Below the pieces are notes generated by a model. It did no database searches. It was not told the origin of the DNA and worked only from the letters and a program-made list of their open reading frames with translations. This document shows positions 1 through 5,543 of a DNA stretch of 7,695 bases, piece after piece. Every line of letters starts with the position of its first letter. Positions within the stretch are counted from its first letter, which is position 1. The position numbers and the translations under genes were made by a program. This DNA comes from an uncultured Bacilli bacterium (GTDB lineage Bacteria; Bacillota_I; Bacilli_A; RF39; UBA660): contig CANQFI010000080.1 in the NCBI GenBank assembly GCA_947598455.1, forward strand, positions 1 through 7,695, written 5' to 3'.

Positions 1-907
1 CTTGTTCTTTTAATGAACGAATCGTTCTTTCAGTAAGTCCATTAGAAACACATATTTTAACATTAGGAAATCCTGCTTCATCAAACATTCTTCTAGTTTC
101 TTTAGATAGATAAGCTAAATCCCCAGAATCAATTCTAATTGCTTTTAATTCATGTCCTTTACTTCTTAAATATTGCGCAGTTTTAATAGCATTAGGTACA
201 CCACTTTTTAAAACATCATAAGTATCAACAAGTAAAGTACAATTATCAGGATAAATATCTGCATAAGCTATAAAAGCATCATACTCCGTTGGAAAAGAAG
301 TTACATAACTATGGGCGAATGTTCCAGATATTGGAATATCCTTTTCTTGACCAGCTAAAACATTAGATGTTCCTGCACAACCACCAACTATTGCATAAGA
401 ACTTGCTAATACTGCTGTTTCTGGTCCTAATGCACGACGAGCTCCAAATTCACTAATTGGAATTTTACCAGCTGCTTCTACTACTCTTTTAGCTGCAGTT
501 GTATAACAAATACCAGCATTTAAATAACTAAGTAATATTGTTTCAATTATTTGTGCTTCAATAATTGGTGCTTTAACTGTTACAATTGGTTCATTAGCAA
601 ATACTGGTGTTCCATCAGGTACAGCATAAATACTACCCGTAAATTTTAAATTTCTTAAATAATTTAAAAATTCTTCATTAAATAAACCAGTATCTCTTAA
701 ATAATTGATATCATCATCATTAAAATGAAAATTCTTAATATAATCAATTATCTCTTTAACTCCACCCATAACTCCATATCCTTTATCAAAAGGATTTTTT
801 CTAAAGAATACATCAAATACTGCTTCTTCTTTATCTTTACCTTTACTAAAATATACTTGACTCATTGTAAGTTCATATAAGTCAGTCATCATTGTTAAAT
901 TTCTCAT
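1..907 (-). CDS. pncB: Nicotinate phosphoribosyltransferase, N-terminal 302 residues (3' end outside window)
   Basis: This enzyme joins nicotinate and PRPP (with ATP) to make nicotinate mononucleotide, the entry step of the Preiss-Handler NAD salvage route, in the cytosol. The reading frame stays open from the ATG at 907 to the window edge. It starts MRNLTMMTDLYELTMSQ, the usual opening of the Firmicutes NAPRTase family. It also contains SEFGARRALGPE, GTFAHSYV (His199 is the likely phosphorylated catalytic histidine), the DTYD segment and IRIDSGDLAYLS, in family order. About 180 C-terminal residues of a usual 480-490 should lie beyond the window. The start is supported by GAGGAG at 918-923, 10 nt upstream and embedded in the last codons of pncA. 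Only 4 bp separate it from the pncA stop, so the two genes form one operon with probable translational coupling. Nothing looks damaged in the visible part. Confidence 0.95.
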   Translation of the reverse strand, partial: MRNLTMMTDLYELTMSQVYFSKGKDKEEAVFDVFFRKNPFDKGYGVMGGVKEIIDYIKNFHFNDDDINYLRDTGLFNEEFLNYLRNLKFTGSIYAVPDGTPVFANEPIVTVKAPIIEAQIIETILLSYLNAGICYTTAAKRVVEAAGKIPISEFGARRALGPETAVLASSYAIVGGCAGTSNVLAGQEKDIPISGTFAHSYVTSFPTEYDAFIAYADIYPDNCTLLVDTYDVLKSGVPNAIKTAQYLRSKGHELKAIRIDSGDLAYLSKETRRMFDEAGFPNVKICVSNGLTERTIRSLKEQ

Positions 908-911
908 AATC

Positions 912-1514
912 CTAATTCTCCTCTTTCATTGTTTTTACTAATTTAATACCTGTATTTTCCATTACTTTATAAGCTCGTTCATTATTTATTTTTCTATCAT
1001 GAACATTTGGTATATCATAAGTTTCTACTGCATCTTTTGGTACAATAATATCTACATCCATATTCATTTCATCAAAGAAATTTCTCAAAGCTATCGCAAA
1101 ATTTTGAATACATATATCAGTACAACAACCAACAATAATTACTCTTTTAAGTTCAACCATTTCCATAAGCATTTCCATCATACCTGGCGCAAATAAAGCA
1201 CAAGTTGAATTTTTTAAAAAAGTTCTATTTGCATATTCTTCATATATAGCTAGCTCTTTAATTGTTCTAGATTCTTCATCACCCATACAATGTTCAGGGT
1301 ATCTTTTTAGTTCTACACTATCCTTAGTATGACAATCATTTACAACAAAGAATCCTTCACCCTTTTCTAAAGTAGATCTAATAATTGGTACTATCCTAGG
1401 TATAATATGTTTAATAGTTGGATCAGCTAAATTACCTTCTTCACAAAAACCAACATTCATATCGATTAAAAATAATGCCTCCTTCATTTCCTTAATATCT
1501 TTTTTCTTTTCCAT
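912..1514 (-). CDS. pncA: Nicotinamidase (isochorismatase-like cysteine hydrolase)
   Basis: The product hydrolyses nicotinamide to nicotinate and ammonia, supplying the substrate of the next gene, pncB. It has 200 residues, a normal length. The catalytic triad is visible: Asp18 in LFLIDMN, Lys101 in FLKNST and Cys135 in GCCTDIC. Metal ligands are Asp60 and His62 (NDCH), Glu68 and His75 (PEHC). A Glu in place of one His resembles the Asp-His-Glu-His set known from streptococcal nicotinamidase. Related cysteine hydrolases such as isochorismatases share the fold, but the triad, the metal set and the pairing with pncB make nicotinamidase by far the best call. The ribosome site is modest (AAAGGGATGAG just upstream of 1514). 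The only nearby upstream ATG, at 1524, is out of frame. The gene has a strong promoter at 1635-1663 and three operator-like repeats upstream. Confidence 0.94.
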   Translation of the reverse strand: MEKKKDIKEMKEALFLIDMNVGFCEEGNLADPTIKHIIPRIVPIIRSTLEKGEGFFVVNDCHTKDSVELKRYPEHCMGDEESRTIKELAIYEEYANRTFLKNSTCALFAPGMMEMLMEMVELKRVIIVGCCTDICIQNFAIALRNFFDEMNMDVDIIVPKDAVETYDIPNVHDRKINNERAYKVMENTGIKLVKTMKEEN

Positions 1515-1547
1515 TTTTTCTCATCCCTTTTCTTTTTTACATTTTGT

Positions 1548-1562
1548 TAATATCAGATATTA
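1548..1562. promoter_or_regulatory. Operator-like palindrome, copy 1 (pncA leader)
   Basis: TAATATCAGATATTA is a perfect 7-1-7 inverted repeat. It lies in the 5' leader of pncA, 34 bp upstream of the start codon. It is the best-conserved of three related copies (also at 1586-1600 and 1642-1656). A dimeric repressor bound here could block elongation or form a loop with the promoter copy. The regulator is not in the window. NiaR and NrtR are the known Firmicutes NAD regulators, but I cannot match this sequence to either site from memory. Confidence 0.6.
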
Positions 1563-1585
1563 TATTTTAGTTATTATCAAATTAT

Positions 1586-1600
1586 TAATATCAAGTATTA
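1586..1600. promoter_or_regulatory. Operator-like palindrome, copy 2 (pncA leader)
   Basis: TAATATCAAGTATTA differs from copy 1 at two central positions and keeps the TAATA...TATTA arms; with one more base on each side it reads TTAATATCAAGTATTAA. It lies between the transcription start inferred from the promoter and the pncA start codon, 38 bp from copy 1. Because the region is so AT-rich, a single copy would mean little. The support comes from three copies in about 110 bp that share the TAATATCA core. Confidence 0.5.
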
Positions 1601-1634
1601 AAATTTAAACAGCTTTTTAATTCCTGTTATTAAC

Positions 1635-1663
1635 ATTATATTAATATCAAATATAAAAGTCAA
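1635..1663 (-). promoter_or_regulatory. Sigma-A-type promoter of the pncA-pncB operon
   Basis: On the minus strand, TTGACT (1663-1658) and a consensus TATAAT (1640-1635) are separated by exactly 17 bases. Transcription should begin near 1628, giving a leader of about 114 nt before pncA. The promoter sits just downstream of the terminator that ends the preceding amidase remnant, so the operon starts as an independent unit. Confidence 0.8.
1642..1656. promoter_or_regulatory. Operator-like palindrome, copy 3 (inside the pncA promoter spacer)
   Basis: TAATATCAAATATAA differs from copy 1 at two positions. It fills almost exactly the spacer between the -35 and -10 boxes of the pncA promoter, a position where bound protein would exclude RNA polymerase. 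This placement suggests repression, for example when NAD or a precursor is plentiful. The effector and regulator are inferred only. Confidence 0.6.
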
Positions 1664-1698
1664 TATCTTTTTAACAAAAGATTAAAAACATTTACAAA

Positions 1699-1729
1699 AA
1701 TTTAAAAAAGTAAGCATTAAACCTACTTT
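1699..1729 (-). terminator. Rho-independent terminator after the LysM remnant
   Basis: Directly after the TAG stop at 1730-1732, the minus strand reads AAAGTAGG, a 7-nt loop (TTTAATG), then CTTACTTT, an 8-bp stem with one G-U pair. It runs into TTT, AAA and a further T-run. Its position fits the original 3' end of the intact amidase gene. Confidence 0.7.
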
Positions 1730-2002
1730 CTATGGTATTAATAATACCTGACCAATACTTAAATTAGTTGTTTTTAAATCATTTAAATTTACTATATCAG
1801 TAACTGTCGTTCCATACTCTTGGGCTATCTTATATAAAGTATCTCCTGCTTTTACCACATAAGTTTTACTAGATCCACTACTACTTTTAGGTACTAATAG
1901 TTTTTGTCCAATACTTAATAAATTACTATTCAAATTGTTAATATCTTTTAAATTATCCACAGTTGTTCCATACTTACTTGCAATACTCCATAAACTATCC
2001 CC
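1730..2002 (-). pseudogene. 3' fragment of the interrupted LysM amidase gene (end of LysM 3 plus LysM 4)
   Basis: This is the severed C-terminal end of the amidase whose 5' part lies at 6780-7695. In frame from the shared core at 1995-2002 it encodes GDSLWSIASKYG and the rest of a LysM domain ending in SIGQKLLVP. A short Ser/Gly/Lys linker (SSSGSS) follows, then a complete LysM (YVVKAGDTLYKIAQEYG to SIGQVLLIP) and a stop. LysM domains bind the glycan strands of peptidoglycan. Upstream of the core the frame reaches a stop within the element (TAA, about 8 codons before the core). There is no signal peptide, enzymatic domain, in-frame ATG or ribosome site. A GTG at 1960 would give 76 residues but falls inside the LysM domain and has no Shine-Dalgarno. 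I read this as untranslated while the insertion is present, but intact enough to be restored by clean excision. Confidence 0.85.
1995..2002. repeat. Attachment-site core, element end next to the acyltransferase gene
   Basis: CTATCCCC (GGGGATAG on the coding strand) is identical to 6780-6787; the bases just outside the 8 bp differ between the two junctions. The host side (below 1995) encodes SLWSIASKYG of LysM 3. The element side (above 2002) reads tgatacattttttatg and supplies one arm of the reconstructed attP palindrome. Confidence 0.8.
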
Positions 2003-2060
2003 TGATACATTTTTTATGTAATATAATTAATAATATTATAATTTTTATTTTATATTATTT

Positions 2061-2082
2061 TAATAATACTTTAATAATACTT
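2061..2082. repeat. 11-bp tandem duplication downstream of the acyltransferase gene
   Basis: TAATAATACTT occurs twice in immediate succession (2061-2071 and 2072-2082), within the very AT-rich 95 bp between the acyltransferase stop and the element end. No convincing GC-bearing terminator hairpin is seen in 2003-2097. The repeat may be slippage in low-complexity DNA or an accessory recombinase or regulator site. Confidence 0.5.
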
Positions 2083-2097
2083 GTTATATTAAAAATA

Positions 2098-2904
2098 TCA
2101 TTTCATAATTTTTAACAATTTTAAAGTTTGTTCTTCTAATTCTTCATTATATCTACTAACATATTCATCTTGTTGAGCAATTGCTGTATCAACTAATAAA
2201 CCATCACTAAAAATTACATTTCCTTTATTCCTTAATTTTATGTAATTATTTTCATAAGGAATATTCAAAGTACTAGCAATTTGTTCCATGGCAATATCAA
2301 TAGGTTGATGTAAAAAAATATTTTTTTCTTCTCTACTTTCAGCACATTTATAATTATAATATGCTTCTTCATAATCTATTGGTGGCAAAATAGTAATTTC
2401 AACATTGTCTCCCGTTTTATTATAACTATCTAAATCATTATTTCTAGAAACATAAATACTAACAGGTACTAAATTAACCAGTTGACTATGACTTCTAGCA
2501 TTATAGACTAGTCTACTAGCACCAGTGTGTCCTCTAAAAATTTTTCTATCATAAACATAAGCACCCTCTGGAAATATAGAAACACTTTTTTGACTTAACA
2601 AAAATTTTAATGCTTGAGCTAAACACATATTAGTATATACTGGACCACCATGTGCTTCCAACGGCATAGCATACAAATATTTATTCACAATATCTTTTCT
2701 TTCCTGTTCATTTTTATACACTAAACGAGCACTTATTAAACTTACTATTTCTTTTGGTAAAGCCATAGGCAAATAAAATATATCCATTAAACAATTATGA
2801 TTTGCAACTACAACATTTATTTCATCTTTAGGATAAATATCAATATTTTTTACAATTAAGTTAATTTTATTTCGTAATTCTTTAAGATTTTCTAGTTTAT
2901 TCAT
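2098..2904 (-). CDS. PlsC-like (LPLAT family) acyltransferase without membrane anchor
   Basis: This 268-residue protein has the signature of glycerolipid acyltransferases. Motif I is ANHNCLMD (His36 and Asp41, the HX4D catalytic pair), motif III is FPEG (111-114) and motif IV is LVPVSI (146-150). Known members transfer acyl groups to lysophosphatidate or other acceptors. Unlike typical PlsC there is no hydrophobic N-terminal segment, since motif I is only 36 residues from the start, so it is cytosolic or peripherally membrane-bound. Its acceptor is unknown. The start at 2904 has AAGGAG about 10 nt upstream and lies 8 bp inside the end of the SGNH hydrolase gene, so the two are translationally coupled and probably act on related substrates, one removing and one adding acyl groups (inference). 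It ends in TGA and belongs to the cargo of the inserted element. Confidence 0.82.
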   Translation of the reverse strand: MNKLENLKELRNKINLIVKNIDIYPKDEINVVVANHNCLMDIFYLPMALPKEIVSLISARLVYKNEQERKDIVNKYLYAMPLEAHGGPVYTNMCLAQALKFLLSQKSVSIFPEGAYVYDRKIFRGHTGASRLVYNARSHSQLVNLVPVSIYVSRNNDLDSYNKTGDNVEITILPPIDYEEAYYNYKCAESREEKNIFLHQPIDIAMEQIASTLNIPYENNYIKLRNKGNVIFSDGLLVDTAIAQQDEYVSRYNEELEEQTLKLLKIMK

Positions 2905-3529
2905 ATTTTTGTAACTCCTTATCTAGCAAAAAGGCCATTTTTTCATGTCCATTATCATTTAAATGAATTCCATCTTCAAATAAATTCATGTTATTAGATA
3001 TTATGGCATTAATTTTTTGTTTTTTAAAATATTTAATTATTTCTTGACGTTTTACTTCACATTCATCATTAAATATTTCTTTAGCATTTACCTTATAATC
3101 AAAATTAATTGGTAGTATATATATTATCTTTGGCATTTTATTATTAAAATATTTCTTTCTATCTTCAATATCATTAAAACTTTCCTCAATTTTTTCTTTA
3201 TACCAAAGTAAATCACTAATTATTTTTTCACTAGTTTTATTATATTTTAATTGTAAATCATTAGTTCCCAAAGAAATAATAATTATATCAACTGGAGCAT
3301 TAGTTCTAAATGTTGAAATAAATGTATCTTGTCCATTTTTATATTTTTTAATATTTTCATCATTTCCAGCTAATCGACCTGGTAAACCTTCTTGAAAAAA
3401 TAAATATTTTTGATTATATTTTTTTCTTAAAATATTAACCCATTGCTTATCATCATCAATTCTTTCACCTGTTATAAAATTATCCCCCCAAGTATTAGAA
3501 TCGCCATACACTAATATTTTTTTTAACAT
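2897..3529 (-). CDS. SGNH/GDSL-family hydrolase (esterase or lysophospholipase-like)
   Basis: This 210-residue hydrolase carries the family blocks in order. Block I is VYGDSNTWG with nucleophile Ser11, block II is EGLPGRLAG near residues 48-55, block III is SLGTND (Asn90), and block V is DGIHLNDNGH with Asp186 and His189 completing the triad. GDSNTWG resembles the arylesterase branch, whose members cleave or transfer acyl and acetyl groups on small molecules, lipids or sugars; the substrate here cannot be told. There is no signal peptide, so it should be cytosolic. The start at 3529 follows AAGGGG at a suitable distance. Its end overlaps the acyltransferase start by 8 bp. A promoter with an overlapping palindrome lies at 3563-3581, so the pair can be expressed separately from the recombinase upstream. 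Confidence 0.85.
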   Translation of the reverse strand: MLKKILVYGDSNTWGDNFITGERIDDDKQWVNILRKKYNQKYLFFQEGLPGRLAGNDENIKKYKNGQDTFISTFRTNAPVDIIIISLGTNDLQLKYNKTSEKIISDLLWYKEKIEESFNDIEDRKKYFNNKMPKIIYILPINFDYKVNAKEIFNDECEVKRQEIIKYFKKQKINAIISNNMNLFEDGIHLNDNGHEKMAFLLDKELQKYE

Positions 3530-3562
3530 AATTACACCCCTTGCTTTTTACAATATTTAAAA

Positions 3563-3581
3563 TTATTGTAACATACAATAA
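3563..3581. promoter_or_regulatory. Palindrome overlapping an extended -10 promoter of the SGNH/acyltransferase operon
   Basis: TTATTGTAACATACAATAA is a perfect inverted repeat with 8-bp arms and a 3-bp centre. On the minus strand one arm contains TACAAT (3570-3565) preceded by TG one base away, an extended -10 box that would start transcription near 3558, about 29 nt before the hydrolase start. The -35 region is poor. A dimeric regulator bound to the palindrome would cover the -10 box. No T-run follows, so it is not a terminator. Related ATTGTA/TACAAT half-sites recur at 3551-3556, 3598-3603 and 3640-3645, but the DNA is AT-rich. Confidence 0.5.
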
Positions 3582-3597
3582 GGTTAATTTACTTAAA

Positions 3598-3645
3598 ATT
3601 GTATTTTAATTCAAATATTTTTCCATAAAATATTCATATTACAAT
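3598..3645 (-). other. Imperfect stem-loop after the recombinase gene, possible weak terminator
   Basis: On the minus strand, ATTGTA and TACAAT form an outer 6-bp stem and AATATTTT/AAAATATT an inner 8-bp stem around ATGGA, followed by only four T residues. The stems are entirely A-T apart from the outer G-C pairs. It could slow or partly end recombinase transcripts, but it may be chance in AT-rich DNA. Confidence 0.25.
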
Positions 3646-3651
3646 GCTTTT

Positions 3652-5217
3652 TTATGTAGTACTTGTAAACGTAAACATAATATCTATTCTTCTATCTTGA
3701 TAGATATAAATTTTTTCAATTAAATTTATTATTAATTTTCTTATTGGATTTTCTATTGCTAAAAATTCATTAATGTATTTTTCTACCTTTTTATTATCTA
3801 TTTTATTTAAATTTATTTGCTTATTTTTAAGATCAACAATGTTCTTTTTATTATCATCTATTTCTTTTTTTATATTTTCACTTATTCTTAAATATTGTGA
3901 TTTATCTATTATTCCTTTTAATCTATCCATATAAGTTTTATCTAAATTTTCAGTTAATTTATTATTTATAAGTTTTAGACTTTCAATTTGTTTTTCTAAT
4001 TTTAAAATATTATCTTCAAATTTTATGTCTCCTACAATATTTTTTATTTTGTTTTTATCAAGATATTTATAACAAACATCCTTAATATTATCTAAAATTA
4101 CTTTTTCTAGTGTTTCATAGTTATTTGTATGTGTAGTACAAACATGAAATTTAGAATAAGTCCTATAATAATCACAAATAGTATAACTTCTTCCTGTTTT
4201 ATTTTGATATCTTATTGTAATTCGATGGTTACAATCTCCACAATATAATAGTCCATCTAACAAATAAAATCTTTTCTTTTCCGGTCTTTTTACATTTTTA
4301 GGAAGTAGTGTTTGCACATAATTAAAAGTATCCCTATCTATTATTGCTTCATGAGTATTCGGAACAATAATATAGTCCTTAGGATTATTTTTAACTATCT
4401 TTTTAAGTTTATAATTTATTTTTTTAGTTTTTCCTTGAACCGAATCTCCTACATATATTTGATTAGTTAAAATAGCTTTTATAGTTGTATCAACCCAAAC
4501 CCCTTTGTCTTGACTAAGACAAAATGAATTAGTACATTTTGTATTCCAAACATAATTGTAATAGGATGCTGGAGTTTTTATTTTTCTTTTGGTAAGTTCT
4601 TGTGCAATATAGTGGTATGTATTACCTTTAAGTGCTAAATCAAATATTAACCTAACAATCTTTGCTTGTTCTTCATTTATTATTAAATGATTTTTGTTTT
4701 TAGGATCTTTCATAAAACCATAAGGACATCTTCCAGATACATATAAACCATCTTTCATTCTCGAATATAGACTAGTTTTAACTTTTTTAGAAATATCTTT
4801 TGCATACATATCATTTATTATTGCCTTAAAAGGCGCTATGTCATTATTAGTATTATCTATAAATGTATCTATTCCATCATTGATAGCAATATACCTTATA
4901 TTATTATTAGGAAAATATTTTTCTATTAGTTCCCCTGTACCTATATAATCTCTACCTAGTCTCGACATATCCTTAGTAATAATCATATTGATTTTACCAG
5001 CTTCAATATCCTTAATCATTTTTTTAAAAGCAGGTCTTTCAAAATTAGTACCCGTAAATCCATCATCTACATACTCATCTACAACACTATAATTGTTTTC
5101 TTTAACATATTGATTAAGTAAACTTCTTTGACTAACAATACTATCAGATTCAATATTTCCATCATCTCTTGATAATCTTATATATAGTCCTACATTAAAA
5201 TCACTATTCACATCCAT
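3652..5217 (-). CDS. Large serine recombinase (site-specific integrase)
   Basis: This 521-residue, full-length enzyme is the likely integrase and excisionase of the element. The N-terminal resolvase domain (about 8-150) has GLYIRLSRDDG with nucleophile Ser16 and Arg14, DDGFTGTNFERPAF, and the active-site motif MSRLGRDY (Arg86, Arg89). A recombinase domain follows (about 160-310, with GRCPYGF and AIIDRDTF). Next is a zinc ribbon with Cys326, Cys329, Cys348 and Cys360. A Lys/Glu/Asn-rich coiled coil at about 405-470 is the part that controls synapsis and directionality in known large serine integrases. No key residue is missing and no frameshift is seen. The start at 5217 has AAAGGAG 9 nt upstream. 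The gene lies 50 bp after a 42-residue ORF and 122 bp before the SGNH hydrolase gene. It is central in the element rather than beside an attachment site. Confidence 0.95.
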   Translation of the reverse strand: MDVNSDFNVGLYIRLSRDDGNIESDSIVSQRSLLNQYVKENNYSVVDEYVDDGFTGTNFERPAFKKMIKDIEAGKINMIITKDMSRLGRDYIGTGELIEKYFPNNNIRYIAINDGIDTFIDNTNNDIAPFKAIINDMYAKDISKKVKTSLYSRMKDGLYVSGRCPYGFMKDPKNKNHLIINEEQAKIVRLIFDLALKGNTYHYIAQELTKRKIKTPASYYNYVWNTKCTNSFCLSQDKGVWVDTTIKAILTNQIYVGDSVQGKTKKINYKLKKIVKNNPKDYIIVPNTHEAIIDRDTFNYVQTLLPKNVKRPEKKRFYLLDGLLYCGDCNHRITIRYQNKTGRSYTICDYYRTYSKFHVCTTHTNNYETLEKVILDNIKDVCYKYLDKNKIKNIVGDIKFEDNILKLEKQIESLKLINNKLTENLDKTYMDRLKGIIDKSQYLRISENIKKEIDDNKKNIVDLKNKQINLNKIDNKKVEKYINEFLAIENPIRKLIINLIEKIYIYQDRRIDIMFTFTSTT

Positions 5218-5267
5218 TAATTCATACTCCTTTCACTTTGAAAATAATGAGAATAATTGAATCTTTT

Positions 5268-5396
5268 TTATTTATTCAAAGTATTACAAGTCATATTAAT
5301 ATTTTTCTCTAATTCTATTTTTAATATATTAGTTATTATTTCATTTAAAGATTTACCATTTTCTTTAAATATTAAATTAATCTTATATTTAAGCAT
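5268..5396 (-). CDS. 42-residue protein encoded just upstream of the serine recombinase
   Basis: The ORF runs MLKYKINLIFKENGKSLNEI to the end NMTCNTLNK and is preceded by a strong GGAGG 11 nt before the ATG, the best reason to call it a gene. The predicted protein is small, amphipathic and Lys/Asn/Glu-rich, with a probable central helix (about 17-31). It ends 50 bp before the recombinase start, with no promoter or terminator obvious between them, so the two are probably co-transcribed. I do not recognise a named family. Short ORFs of this style with an N-terminal 'F..NG..L..I' pattern do, in my recollection, accompany recombinase genes in clostridial elements, which suggests a role in recombination or its control, but this is inference. 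The overlapping plus-strand frame has no comparable ribosome site. Confidence 0.65.
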   Translation of the reverse strand: MLKYKINLIFKENGKSLNEIITNILKIELEKNINMTCNTLNK

Positions 5397-5442
5397 AGAG
5401 TTTTATACCTCCAATAAATTCTATGGTTTTATCATTTAAATT

Positions 5443-5451
5443 AGTATATCA
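5443..5451 (-). promoter_or_regulatory. Possible extended -10 promoter for the 42-residue ORF and recombinase
   Basis: TGATATACT on the minus strand fits an extended -10 (TG, one base, TATACT). It would start transcription near 5436, about 40 nt before the small ORF. No good -35 is seen at 17 bp. The box sits between the upstream terminator and the GGAGG ribosome site, where a promoter is needed. A near-palindrome, TAGTATAT / ATATATTA, overlaps it. Confidence 0.35.
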
Positions 5452-5463
5452 ATATATTAGTGC

Positions 5464-5521
5464 ATAAAAAAATCATCCTAAATTATATCTTTTATTTAAT
5501 TTTATAGGACGATTATTTTTT
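5464..5521 (-). terminator. Terminator after the kinase-like gene, possibly bidirectional
   Basis: The arms AATCATCCTA (5471-5480) and TAGGACGATT (5505-5514) pair over 10 bp with one G-U when read on the minus strand, and the AT-rich inner part can extend the stem. A run of T follows on the minus strand (complement of 5464-5470). On the plus strand the second arm is followed by ATTTTTT, so it could also act in that direction. It starts about 22 bp beyond the stop of the kinase-like gene and separates it from the recombinase unit. Confidence 0.8.
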
Positions 5522-5543
5522 CATATTCAAGGTTAATCTATTA

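Noticed and set aside
999..1196. Plus-strand 65-residue frame
   Set aside because: It lies wholly antisense to pncA, is low-complexity (Ile, Tyr, His, Asn rich) and has no ribosome site.
1515..1634. Riboswitch in the pncA leader
   Set aside because: The leader is long enough, but it is almost pure A/T, lacks GC-bearing helices and a terminator hairpin, and is better explained by repeated operator palindromes.
1730..1960. A free-standing 76-residue LysM protein starting at GTG 1960
   Set aside because: The GTG is in the middle of a LysM domain, has no ribosome site, and the frame continues upstream to the attachment core in a way that completes LysM 3. It is a gene fragment.
2098..2100. Alternative genetic code (TGA read as Trp), as in mycoplasmas
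   Set aside because: Trp is encoded by TGG where checked, TGA is used as a stop for the acyltransferase, and a wall hydrolase implies a walled bacterium.
3611..3636. Hairpin AATATTTT/AAAATATT as a strong recombinase terminator
   Set aside because: The stem is entirely A-T and no T-run follows it directly. It is retained only as part of a low-confidence larger stem-loop.
3652..5396. A smaller element made only of the recombinase and small ORF, nested between cargo genes
   Set aside because: Similar CATAAAAAA stretches occur near 3650 and 5463, but they are A-tracts with diverging flanks. No host sequence is restored by joining them, and the outer boundaries explain the data fully.
5257..5439. 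Plus-strand 60-residue hydrophobic frame
   Set aside because: It resembles a membrane peptide only because AT-rich complement codons give Ile, Leu and Phe. The minus-strand 42-residue ORF on the same DNA has a strong GGAGG site, and all other genes are on that strand.
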